From the NCBI RefSeq assembly GCF_007827595.1, contig NZ_VISR01000029.1:62001-126000 (forward strand): a stretch of 64,000 nucleotides of DNA, given 5' to 3'. This document shows, piece after piece, positions 40,101 through 47,204 of this stretch; position 1 is the stretch's first letter; every line of letters starts with the position of its first letter. Origin of the DNA: Streptomyces sp. BK340. GTDB taxonomy: Bacteria; Actinomycetota; Actinomycetes; Streptomycetales; Streptomycetaceae. The position numbers and the translations under genes are program-made. The notes under the pieces were generated by a model. The model had not been told where the DNA came from. It worked only from the letters and a program-made list of their open reading frames with translations, and did no database searches.

Positions 40101-40900
40101 GATTCGGGCTGCACGCCCGCGGCGAGCAGCCGCCTGGCGTACCACTCGGCCCGTTCGTCGAGTTCCCGGTACGTCACGTGGGTGCCGTCCGGCGATCCGG
40201 CATCGACCAGGGCGACCGCGTCCGGGGCGGACCCCACGTGGTCGGCGAAGAGTTCATGCACCGGGCGCCACTCGCGCGGCACGGCAGTGTCGTTCCAGCG
40301 ACGTACCAGCAGGTCGCGTTCGGCCGCAGGGAGCAGGTCCAGGGCGGACAAGGGTGTCTGCGGCCGCTGTGCCGCGGCCGTCAGCAGGGCCAGGAACCGT
40401 TCGGCCATCCGCTCGACGGTGTCGTGGTCGAACAGGGCGGTGGTGTACTCCAGCACCCCGGCGATCGACCCGTCCGGCTCCGTGCGGAGCCACATGGCCA
40501 GCTCGGTGTCTGCGCCGGTCGCCGTGGCGGGTGCGGTGGCCTCTTCCTCGTACAGGTCGAAGAGCACCCGGCAGGGGAGGTCACCGGACGGCGTGGTCGT
40601 GGAGTCCGCGAGCGTGCGGCCGACCCGCTCGACGGCCTCGTCGAAGGCCGGGTCGCCGGTCAGCTCGCACAGCAGCGCCGGTGTGCCGAGGCCCGGGGTG
40701 CCGACCGGCACGCTCCACTGTCCGCTGTGGCGAGCCAGCAGAGTGGCGAAGGCGGTGAGCAGCGTCGCGTACCGGGCGGTGGCGGCGAACGAGGCGGGCA
40801 CCGTGAAGGCGACCCGGTCCCAGCCGGGGTCCGGCGGAGCCGGCCGGGGCCGGTCGGTGGGGAGTTCCAACGGCGGGACGCCGTTCAGCTCAAGTCGCAT
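37196..40900 (-). CDS. NRPS module: (partial C)-A-PCP-C
   Basis: 1234 residues from ATG 40900. Residues ~1-200 look like the C-terminal lobe of a condensation domain (FDHDTVERMAERFLALL) without its HHxxxDG. The adenylation domain spans ~210-700 with core motifs YTSGSTGRPKGV, NVYGPTETT, YRTGD and NLSGKVDRKAL. Reading the specificity positions gives D-I-L-Q-A-G-V-I-W-K, which differs at two positions from the glycine code I remember (DILQLGLIWK). PCP ~715-785 with attachment Ser in ELGGTSLLAARL. A full condensation domain follows (~800-1215), with active site HHAAFDG at ~932. No thioesterase. It probably activates glycine or a similar small amino acid and couples it to a carrier-bound or free acceptor. 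Unusual inside a type II PKS cluster. Confidence 0.92.
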   Translation of the reverse strand: MRLELNGVPPLELPTDRPRPAPPDPGWDRVAFTVPASFAATARYATLLTAFATLLARHSGQWSVPVGTPGLGTPALLCELTGDPAFDEAVERVGRTLADSTTTPSGDLPCRVLFDLYEEEATAPATATGADTELAMWLRTEPDGSIAGVLEYTTALFDHDTVERMAERFLALLTAAAQRPQTPLSALDLLPAAERDLLVRRWNDTAVPREWRPVHELFADHVGSAPDAVALVDAGSPDGTHVTYRELDERAEWYARRLLAAGVQPESVVGVLADRNPELVAALLGVWKAGAAYLPLNPELPADRIHYMLGDSGASVVIAEAGHRRLLPEGFPGAVLELGTGPAPAVAAPPQPSTAGRLAYLMYTSGSTGRPKGVKIEHRSLANLLLSMRDEVGAGGTWLAVTSTSFDISGLELYLPLVSGGRIVLAGTEQARDGQTLVKVIEAHEVSHVQATPSSWKLLLQAGFDFPSVVALAGGEALSLDLARRLRPRVRRLVNVYGPTETTIWSTLWEVPRDPDRVAIGRPLQNTTTYVLDERQALLPVGVPGELCIGGTGLARGYRNRPDETAARFVRNPFGPPGSRLYRTGDIVRTRPDGTLEYLDRADNQVKIRGHRIEPDEIAAVLRTHDGVADALVVAAKIGSAQHLVAYWIPADPDRRATDTELVGYCRLRLPAYMIPIRFLALDAFPLNLSGKVDRKALPAPDLMEPAADDAGAPPLAGPVAERLAALWSELFDGLPIHHAGHHFFELGGTSLLAARLTAGIREHFGLTVPLSTVFTHPTLARLAEVVEAGTKAEIDPLGVTDASGAVRLPPQPASYLSGEETPSTRYVCQLAWWIEGEVDRGALAAALADVQRRHEALGARYLVDEGLAVPAVEDREPEFHDLPDAGTEDEAVATLRATLFRPLDIANGRVWRTAILRSGDTGRTLFGLTAHHAAFDGLSEEPFAADLSVAYQARLAGAAPVFPAPAPTLAELATAYQQGLALADLASQRRFWKREVDGLPELELPQHLPSTAASGPIAKAQAHVTAAELAPWDDHCRRRGSSRTGALVGVYGAALAGLTGQSDFGIMVPVAKRTALGGITCRIDSVCVRLRSASGADWFDAAQDAVAGALAAQDVTFGDVARMAFMAGSGLSLLNLPMLLLHDEGLPVLTLPGCRSQVLRLDAPATATEIELAVKPGADDGLELTVSTRADRLPAGFGRRVLDEIVRMLRAAPGAAPQTSATATDQEIQEVTH

Positions 40901-40914
40901 GGGCGAGCGGCCTC

Positions 40915-41745
40915 TCAACTCTGGATGCGGCGGACGAAACGGTGGCAGGCGAAGCTCCCGACGGCGGCGACCCCGAGGGTCAGCACGCCCAGCACCGCCC
41001 AGATGGGCATGTGGCCGAGCTGGGGAGTGAGGGAAGCCCGCATCCCCTCGCTCATGTAGACGACGGGGTTGATCAGCACCGCGTACTGAAGCCATTCGAT
41101 GGAGTGGAGCGCCGACCACGAGTAGTACACGCAGCCGAACATCGTCATCGGCAGCACGATCAGGACGATCATGGTGCTGGCCTTCTGGATCTCAAGGAGC
41201 GTTCCGCAGACCAGCCCGCAGCTCGCCGCGAGCATCGAGGACAGAATCAGCACGGCGAGGAACAGCGGCCAGTTGTGCACATGGACGTCCGGTGCCTGGC
41301 CCTTGGCGTGCACCACCATGACCACGGGGAAGACCACGGCCCCGGAGAGCAGGCCCTGGAAGCCGGCCGAGATGATCTTCTGGACGGCCACCGACCACAG
41401 AGGGATCGGGGCGAGCGCCCGGTCCTCGATGTCCTTGTAGGTCAGCTCCATCAGGAGCGGCATCATCACGCTCGTGAGGCCCTGGTTCGCGATGGCGACG
41501 GCGACGAGCCCGGGCACCAGGGTGGTCGCATACGCCGACGAACCGCCCACGCCGGTGCCGACCTTGGGCAGCACGAACGCGAAGGTGAAGGTGAGCAGTA
41601 CCGGCTGCGAAAGCACCTTGATCAGGAACATGATCGCGTCCTGCCGCCACACCAGCAGATCGCGCCAGAACAGCGCGCGGAACGCCTTGGCGTAGGTGGC
41701 GTGCGGCCGGGGCCGGCCGGCGTCGAGTGACGCAAAGGCGGTCAT
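40915..41745 (-). CDS. ABC-2 type exporter permease (DrrB-like)
   Basis: 276 residues with about six membrane segments (VLLTFTFAFVLPKV, LLSGAVVFPVVMVVHA, VLILSSMLAASCGLVCG, VLGVLTLGVAAVGSFA). Contains GLTSVMMPLLMELTYKDIED, typical for ABC-2 permeases of drug exporters. Coupled to the ATPase gene by a four-base overlap and followed by the NRPS gene after 15 bp, so it is made with the biosynthetic proteins. Confidence 0.88.
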   Translation of the reverse strand: MTAFASLDAGRPRPHATYAKAFRALFWRDLLVWRQDAIMFLIKVLSQPVLLTFTFAFVLPKVGTGVGGSSAYATTLVPGLVAVAIANQGLTSVMMPLLMELTYKDIEDRALAPIPLWSVAVQKIISAGFQGLLSGAVVFPVVMVVHAKGQAPDVHVHNWPLFLAVLILSSMLAASCGLVCGTLLEIQKASTMIVLIVLPMTMFGCVYYSWSALHSIEWLQYAVLINPVVYMSEGMRASLTPQLGHMPIWAVLGVLTLGVAAVGSFACHRFVRRIQS

Positions 41746-42695
41746 GCCTGGAAGTCCCTTCCGGTCAGGGCGAGAAAGGCCGTCTCGAGGCTGGGCGGCG
41801 TGGTGAAGGCGTTGCTGACCGAAAGGCCGTGGTCGGCGCCCGCGTCCGCGATCTTGCCGAACAGGCCCTCGGGCTCGGTGGAGTAGACCCGCAGCCGGTT
41901 GCCGTCGGTCTCGGTCCTGCGTACGCCGGGCAGCTTGCCCGCCGTCTCCGCGACCGGCTCGGCGGGGCCGTCGAAGTCCATGGTGAAGACGGTGTCCGCG
42001 CCCGCCGTCCGCTTCAGTCCTGCCACGGTGTCGCAGGCCAGCAGGGAACCGTCGTCGATCACTGCCACCCGCTGGCAGAGCGACTCGACTTCCTCCAGAT
42101 AGTGGCTCGTGAGCACGATCGTCTGCCCGGAGGCGTGGAGCTCCCGCAGCGCTTCCCAGAGGTTGAGGCGGGCCTGGGTGTCGATGCCGGTGGTGGGTTC
42201 GTCGAGGAAGAGCACGTCGGGCCGGTGCATCAGGGACCGGGCGATCTTCAGGCGCTGCGCCTGGCCGCCGGAGACCCATCCCACCTTCGCCTTCGCCCGC
42301 TCCGCCAGGCCGAAGACCTCCAACAGCTCCAGGGCGCGCCGGCGGGATTCCCTGCCGGTCATGCCGAAGAGCCGCCCGCGCATTTCGAGGTTCTGGCTGA
42401 GGGTCAGGCCACGGTCGAGCCCGGTGTCCTGGGTGACGACCGAGATCCTGCGCTTGACGTCGACGGGACGCTTGATCACGTCCGCGCCCGCGACGGTCGC
42501 TCGTCCCCCGGTCGGGGTGACCAGAGTCGTGAGCATGCCGATCGTCGTGGACTTTCCCGCACCGTTGGGGCCGAGCAGCCCGAACAGCTCGCCGGTCCGG
42601 ATCTCCAGGTCCAGGCTCGTCACCGCTGGGACGGACTGACTGCCCCCGACGTAGACCTTGGAGAGCCCGGCCGTTTCTATCGCTAGGTCGACCAT
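41742..42695 (-). CDS. ABC exporter ATPase (DrrA-like)
   Basis: 317 residues from ATG 42695 with GAGGTG upstream. Walker A LLGPNGAGKSTT, signature VSGGQAQRLKIA, Walker B LFLDEPTTGID, switch His in LTSHYLEEVE, and the ~90-residue DrrA-type C-terminal domain. First gene of an operon that continues through permease, NRPS, SDR and glycosyltransferases 5 and 4. This second exporter is under the SARP-type control of the cluster, unlike the one next to the two-component system, and is the better candidate for self-resistance. Confidence 0.92.
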   Translation of the reverse strand: MVDLAIETAGLSKVYVGGSQSVPAVTSLDLEIRTGELFGLLGPNGAGKSTTIGMLTTLVTPTGGRATVAGADVIKRPVDVKRRISVVTQDTGLDRGLTLSQNLEMRGRLFGMTGRESRRRALELLEVFGLAERAKAKVGWVSGGQAQRLKIARSLMHRPDVLFLDEPTTGIDTQARLNLWEALRELHASGQTIVLTSHYLEEVESLCQRVAVIDDGSLLACDTVAGLKRTAGADTVFTMDFDGPAEPVAETAGKLPGVRRTETDGNRLRVYSTEPEGLFGKIADAGADHGLSVSNAFTTPPSLETAFLALTGRDFQA

Positions 42696-42786
42696 GGCAG
42701 TGACACCTCTAGTGGACATCGAGAAACAAGGAAGGGCAGGGCGGTGGATCTGGGCACGGGTGCCACCGCTCCCGAGTACGCCGCCG

Positions 42787-42829
42787 ATCCTCCGGCCCTC
42801 CCTTGGAGGCCCGTTCAAGGCTGCTCCTA
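42787..42829 (-). promoter_or_regulatory. SARP-type promoter of the exporter/NRPS/glycosyltransferase operon
   Basis: On the minus strand TAGGAGC (42829), TTGAACG (42818) and TCCAAGG (42807) at 11-bp spacing, then GAGGAT (42792-42787) as -10 after 8 bp. Confidence 0.6.
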
Positions 42830-42858
42830 GGGAGGGCCGTCGTCGGTCGGCTGTGCTG

Positions 42859-43362
42859 TCAGGACCGGACGTCCACCGGCGCGCGGGCCGGCCACGCGTG
42901 GAAGGTCCCGCGCTGGTGGAGTAGCGGCGGGCGGGACGAGACCTCGCAGTGGTCCACCGTGGCGATGAAGATCCAGTGGTCACCCGCCTCCACGGTCCGC
43001 ACCACCGAGCACTCGGCGTGGGCATACGCGCCGTCCAGCAGCACCGGCGCGCCGGCCGCAACGTGCGCAGGACGCCAGCGGACGTGGGTGAACTTCCGGT
43101 CGGAGCGCCCCGCGAAGACGCGTGCGGCCTCCTGGCCGTCTGCCGCCAGCATGTTGACCACGAAGGCGCCCGCGGAGCGCAGCGCGCGCAGGGTCTGCGA
43201 GCGCTTGTCCACGCAGACCAGCAGCATGGGTGGTTCGGCGGACACGGCGGTGATGGCGCTGCAGGTGAAGCCGCGGGGTTCCCCGTCGGCGTCGACGGCC
43301 GTGACGACCGACACCGCTGTCGGGAAGGAGCCGAAGAACTCCCGGAAGAGCTGGGCGTCCAC
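42859..43362 (-). CDS. Flavin reductase (HpaC-like)
   Basis: 167 residues, FMN-binding split-barrel fold: LFREFFGSFPTAVSVVTAVD, GFTCSAITAVSAEPPMLLVC, GAFVVNMLAADGQ and GAYAHAECSVVRTV are the usual conserved blocks. It supplies reduced FMN to a two-component oxygenase; the luciferase-like monooxygenase at 47205-48290 is the obvious candidate in the window. It directly follows the carrier-protein gene (3 bp), so the oxidation may concern a carrier-bound substrate. Confidence 0.88.
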   Translation of the reverse strand: MDAQLFREFFGSFPTAVSVVTAVDADGEPRGFTCSAITAVSAEPPMLLVCVDKRSQTLRALRSAGAFVVNMLAADGQEAARVFAGRSDRKFTHVRWRPAHVAAGAPVLLDGAYAHAECSVVRTVEAGDHWIFIATVDHCEVSSRPPLLHQRGTFHAWPARAPVDVRS

Positions 43363-43365
43363 CGG

Positions 43366-43611
43366 CTATGCCTTGGCGCGATACGTTTCGAGCGCGTCCC
43401 ACAGGGCGCGTGGGGTGGCGAACGTGCGCCCGTTCAACGCGCTGTCCGGGAACTTGACGCCGTACCGCTCCTCCAGGCGCATCAGCAGATCGATCGTGCC
43501 GATAGAGCTGAGCCCGGCCGCTCTGAGGTCACTGTCAGGCTCCAGCGGGGTCTCCGATGCGGAGGTCCGCAACACCGTGAGCAGGATCTTCTCGAATTCC
43601 GTGTCGAGCAT
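43366..43611 (-). CDS. Free-standing carrier protein (ACP/PCP)
   Basis: 81 residues with attachment serine in LRAAGLSSIGTIDLLMRLEE, helix pattern of a carrier protein, and no other domain. Its start overlaps the stop of the adenylating enzyme upstream, so it is almost certainly the partner loaded by that enzyme. It is distinct from the PKS ACP (24523) and from the PCP in the NRPS. Confidence 0.88.
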   Translation of the reverse strand: MLDTEFEKILLTVLRTSASETPLEPDSDLRAAGLSSIGTIDLLMRLEERYGVKFPDSALNGRTFATPRALWDALETYRAKA

Positions 43612-45179
43612 CAGGGGGTCCTCTCTTCGCGTGTGTCGCCGCCCGGTTCCGTTCCGGCGGCCTGTAGTTCCTCACGGAGCCGTTTGCGGTCCGTCTTGCC
43701 GTTGGGGGTGAGCGGGAGCCCGTCCCGGATGTGGCAGACGGCCGGGACCTTGACCTGCTCAAGGCGGCGCCCCAGCTCCCCGAGGACCTGTTCCGGGGTG
43801 AGCGTCGTGACGGCGAGGAGGGTGAGGTCGCGGGTGCCCTCGGGGGGCAGTACGGCGACCTCGGAGACGCCCTCGATGTCCAGCGCCGCCGCCTCGATCT
43901 CCGACACGCTGGTGCGTACGCCGTGCCGCTTGAACAGGTCGTCCCTGCGGCCCTCGAAGTAGAGATGGCCTTCGGCGTCCAGCCGGCCGTAGTCGCCGGT
44001 GAGCAGGGTCACGTCACCAGTGACGGGCGAACGGTGGTAGCGCGCGGCCGTCAGCTCCGGCGCCCGCCAGTAGCCCGCCATCAGGTGAGGGCCGCGGACG
44101 GCGATCTGTCCGGTGTCACCCGGTGGCAGTGGCGCTCCGTCCTCGCCCAGTACGAGCACCTCGGTGCCCGTCAGCGCTCTGCCCACCGAACCGGGATGGT
44201 CCAGGTCGCCGTCCGGTTCGAGGACGGTGACACGCTTGCACTCGGTGATGCCGTACATCGGAGCGACCCGGGCCTTGGGGAAGGCGGCGCGCAACCGCTC
44301 GATGAGCGGTCCCGCCAGTGCGGCGCCCGTGTTGGTGAAGAGCCGGACCGGTGGGGCCTCCTCGTGCCGTCCCCGGTCGGCCAGGCGCACCAGCATCTCC
44401 GCGAGCGAGGGCACGACCGGCACCACGGTGACCCGGTGCCCGGACAGCAGACCCATCAGCCGGGTGTGTGCCTCCGGCTGGGACAGGACCACTTCGGCGC
44501 CGGCGAGGGCGGCGAGGAAGACCTGGTACAGCCCGTAGTCGAAGGAGAGAGGGATCGCGGTGAGCACGACGTCGGTGGGCTGGTACGCCAGCCGTTCGGC
44601 GATCGCCCGCACCGCGAACACCACCGACCGGTGGGGGCACATGACGCCCTTGGGGGCGGCCGTGCTGCCGGAGGTGTACATGAGTAGTGCGAGGTCGTCG
44701 CCGGTGACGGTGCCCTCGTCTCGCACGGTCCATGACGCGGCCGGCTGCCCGGACGCGTCGAGGGCGGACCAGACGTCGGTCAGGTCGAACACCCGGTCCG
44801 TGAGCGCGGAGAGCAGTGGTACGTCGTCCCCGGCGGCCACGGTGAGAGCGGGCTCGCAGTCGGCGAGGACGGCGGTGAGGTGGAAGGGCATGAGCGCCGG
44901 ACCCAGGGGTACGAACACGGAGCCGTTCCGGAGCGTGCCGAAGAGCATGGCCACCATCTCGCGGACGTTGCCCAGCCGCACGCACACCCGGTCCCCCGGC
45001 CCGACCCCGCGCTCTCGCAGCCAGCCGGTGAACGCCCGGGCGTGCTCGGCCAGTTCCGAATAAGTCCACGAACCGGTGGAGTCGGTGACGGCGGTCGCGT
45101 CGGGGTGCCCGGCGACGGCCTCCTCAAGCAGGTCCTGCACGAGGACCGGCTCGCGCGGGGTGGTCGGGGCGTCAGTCAT
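43611..45179 (-). CDS. Free-standing adenylating enzyme (amino/aryl acid-ACP ligase)
   Basis: 522 residues, AMP-binding superfamily: LLMYTSGSTAAPKGVMCPHR, MYGITECKRV, TGDYGRLDAEGHLYFEGRRD and the catalytic lysine in TPNGKTDRKRL. The A4-like segment (PLSFDYGLYQVFLAAL) does not match a proline or glycine code, so an acyl or aryl acid is as likely as an amino acid. Coupled to the carrier protein gene downstream. It lies directly behind the KASIII relic and is probably transcribed from the intact SARP-type promoter in front of that relic. Confidence 0.85.
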   Translation of the reverse strand: MTDAPTTPREPVLVQDLLEEAVAGHPDATAVTDSTGSWTYSELAEHARAFTGWLRERGVGPGDRVCVRLGNVREMVAMLFGTLRNGSVFVPLGPALMPFHLTAVLADCEPALTVAAGDDVPLLSALTDRVFDLTDVWSALDASGQPAASWTVRDEGTVTGDDLALLMYTSGSTAAPKGVMCPHRSVVFAVRAIAERLAYQPTDVVLTAIPLSFDYGLYQVFLAALAGAEVVLSQPEAHTRLMGLLSGHRVTVVPVVPSLAEMLVRLADRGRHEEAPPVRLFTNTGAALAGPLIERLRAAFPKARVAPMYGITECKRVTVLEPDGDLDHPGSVGRALTGTEVLVLGEDGAPLPPGDTGQIAVRGPHLMAGYWRAPELTAARYHRSPVTGDVTLLTGDYGRLDAEGHLYFEGRRDDLFKRHGVRTSVSEIEAAALDIEGVSEVAVLPPEGTRDLTLLAVTTLTPEQVLGELGRRLEQVKVPAVCHIRDGLPLTPNGKTDRKRLREELQAAGTEPGGDTREERTP

Positions 45180-45209
45180 CTGGCGGCCTTTCCTGTCGGC
45201 TTGTTACGG

Positions 45210-45980
45210 GATGCTGGTGATCTCCGGGACGGCGGTGGTCGTCGTGAACCCGGCGCGCGTAGTCCCACGTCGTGCGCTCCACGGCCACGCCCATCAGCTC
45301 GGGCAGGCAAGAGCCGTTCTCGCCCCGGCCGACCGCCGGCACCACGACGCGGGCGACATCGCAGATGTCGGCATCGATGTCGTCGAGGGCGCCGGTCATG
45401 ACGTCCTGCATGACACGGAAGGTGCGGGTGCCGAGCTCCTGGGCGTCGGACCGGGCGTGGTGCGCCGCGGCACGGGCGGCCAGGTCGATGGTCCCGGCCC
45501 CGAACCTGGGGGCCGCGGCAAAGGACTCATCGCCCCTGGCCACGGCCCCAGCGAGTGGTCGGCGACGGTGACGGTGGAGAGCGGCCGCGCGAACCCGCCC
45601 CGGCGGGACGGCACCATGGCCGTCCCGCCGTCGGCGTACGCGGTTCCCCGGCGCAGGTCCAGCGGTCGGCCCTCGGCGGGCCGAAGCGATCCGCTGCCGT
45701 GATCACGACGGCGTCCCCCTGCCCGGCCCGCAGGTGCGCGGCGGCGAGTTCCAGTGAACTGACGCCGATGGTGCGCCACTGCTGGACATCGAGAGCGGGC
45801 ACGTAGGAGCCGAGGGTCCGCTCGGAGATGCAGGACGCGGCCGGCCAGATGTCCAGCCCCTGGAACCAGGCTGCCGTGCAACAGCAGCGAGAAGTCCGAG
45901 GGAGCCAAGCCCGAGCGGATCGGGGTGGGCTCCGCCGGACAGGTGCCCAACCCTGCGACAAAGACGCTGTCCCAGCGCAA
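45210..45980 (-). pseudogene. Decayed second KASIII-like gene
   Basis: A TTG start at 45980 with GAGGAG upstream opens MRWDSVFVAGLGTCPAEPTP, matching the intact enzyme's MRWNEIYVAGLGSWLPEP. About 45 residues are then deleted up to FSLLLHGS. The similarity continues in a second frame (AWFQGLDIWPAASCISERTL, VPALDVQQWRTIGVSSLELA), returns to the first (YADGGTAMVPSRRGGFARPL) and moves to a third (ARGDESFAAAPRF, ALDDIDADICDVARVVVPAV). It ends at TTWDYARR. The nucleophile region QQRCNVG of the intact copy reads QQWRTIG. Three frame changes, two deletions and no catalytic cysteine: a clear relic. Confidence 0.88.
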
Positions 45981-45997
45981 CGACGTCTCCTCACGAA

Positions 45998-46040
45998 TCG
46001 GTATGCCGATGATTCGCGACGCCGTTCGAACGCTATTCGA
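45998..46040 (-). promoter_or_regulatory. SARP-type promoter in front of the KASIII relic
   Basis: On the minus strand TCGAATA (46040), TCGAACG (46029) and CGCGAAT (46018) at 11-bp spacing, then TACCGA (46003-45998) after 8 bp. It is well preserved although the gene behind it is dead; it may be kept for the adenylation/carrier/flavin-reductase genes downstream. Confidence 0.65.
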
Positions 46041-46060
46041 GGACTGTCATAGCGGCCTGG

Positions 46061-46837
46061 TCACGCGGCCCGGGAGGACATCACGGCGCTGCCGGAGAGC
46101 ACCTCGTGGTGGATCCGCTGGAGGTCGGGGGACGGGTCCAGGCCCAGTTCCTCGCTCAGCAGCAGCCGGATCGTCTGGTACGCCTGCAGGGCCTCGACCC
46201 GGCGACCGGCCATGTTGAGGGCGGCGATCAGCTGGGAGTGGAACCACTCGTTGTACGGGTGCGCCGCCACCAGCTTCCGGAGATCGGCGATGACGCCCCG
46301 GTGATTGCCGCGTTCCATCTCGGCGGACACCCGGAGCTCCAGGGCGGCGATGCGCCGCTCCTCCAGGTGGGCGACGTACGCCCCCAGGAGAGGTCCCTTG
46401 TCCACGTTGGACAGAGCGGGCCCCCTCCACAGGGCGAGGGCGCGGTTCAGCGCCTCGACGCTCTGCGTGGCCTGGCCCAGCGACAGCAGCGTCTGGCCCT
46501 CGGCCACCAGCCGCTCGAATTCCCGGACGTCGATGCGGGACCCCTCGGTCCGCAGGACGTACCCGGGCGACACGGTGCTGATCACCTGGCCGTCGGAATC
46601 GCCCCAGGACTGCCCGGCGAAGGCTTTGCGCAGCTGGTAGATGTAGGTCTGTGACGTGGTGACGGCACTGCGGGGCGGGTTTTCGCCCCAGAGCTCCTCG
46701 ACGATCGAGTCGAGGCTCAGAGTCTGCCCCGAACGCAGCAGCAGAAGAGCCAGAACCTGTCGGGTCTTGGCCGCGCTGGGCGTGTAGTCACGCTGGTCGG
46801 TCGTGACCTTGAGCGGGCCGAGAATGTCGAAATGCAC
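46061..46837 (-). CDS. SARP-family pathway activator
   Basis: 258 residues from GTG 46837 with GGGGGAA upstream. N-terminal OmpR-type winged helix (LGPLKVTTDQRDYTPSAAKT, LDSIVEELWGENPPRSAVTT, TSQTYIYQLRKAF, GYVLRTEGSRIDVREFERL) and C-terminal BTAD domain (ALWRGPALSNVD, LHPYNEW-like segment, GRRVEALQAYQTIRLLLSEE). Small SARPs of this architecture activate single antibiotic clusters by binding direct heptamer repeats with 11-bp period next to -10 boxes. Fifteen such sites are present in this window, so this protein is the likely master activator. Confidence 0.93.
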   Translation of the reverse strand: MHFDILGPLKVTTDQRDYTPSAAKTRQVLALLLLRSGQTLSLDSIVEELWGENPPRSAVTTSQTYIYQLRKAFAGQSWGDSDGQVISTVSPGYVLRTEGSRIDVREFERLVAEGQTLLSLGQATQSVEALNRALALWRGPALSNVDKGPLLGAYVAHLEERRIAALELRVSAEMERGNHRGVIADLRKLVAAHPYNEWFHSQLIAALNMAGRRVEALQAYQTIRLLLSEELGLDPSPDLQRIHHEVLSGSAVMSSRAA

Positions 46838-47204
46838 CGTGTATTCCCCCTGTTGAATCGGTGTGTCTCGATCAGCTCGACGCTAGGTCCGGACCTCACT
46901 CGGCCTCAAGGGGCGGCGGCGAAGATGCGGCGATGGAAGCATGCGGGCGACGCGCCGCCTGCCACTCCTGCTACTCCCGACGCACTCGAATGTCTCTTTC
47001 GGCCACTCTCCTCCTTCATGACTCTCTGATCGCTCCCCTATCATGCCCCGCCGAGCCACCCTCATGCGACCGATCGGGCGGCAACCGCACGACGCCTCGG
47101 GCGACTTCGCTCCGAACGGCAAAAACCGCAGGTCACCATGGGGTTTCCTGCGGTTGTCGATGAGCCGGCGCCGGGTCGGCCGACGAAGGTCGGGAGCGGC
47201 GGCG
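46838..47204. other. Intergenic region upstream of the SARP gene (367 bp)
   Basis: No gene with coding character on either strand. It should contain the promoter of the SARP gene; no SARP-type repeat was found here, so the activator may be controlled by another regulator. The hairpin at 47124-47155 probably ends the luciferase-like gene. Confidence 0.5.
47124..47155 (-). terminator. Hairpin after the luciferase-like monooxygenase gene
   Basis: AACCGCAGG (47124-47132) and CCTGCGGTT (47147-47155) with a 14-nt loop, flanked by a short A-tract (T-tract on the minus transcript). Confidence 0.6.

Noticed and set aside
37199..41059. A plus-strand open frame of 1286 codons opposite the NRPS gene
   Set aside because: It is the antisense shadow of a GC-rich gene; it has no family resemblance and no ribosome-binding site, and the minus frame shows all NRPS motifs.
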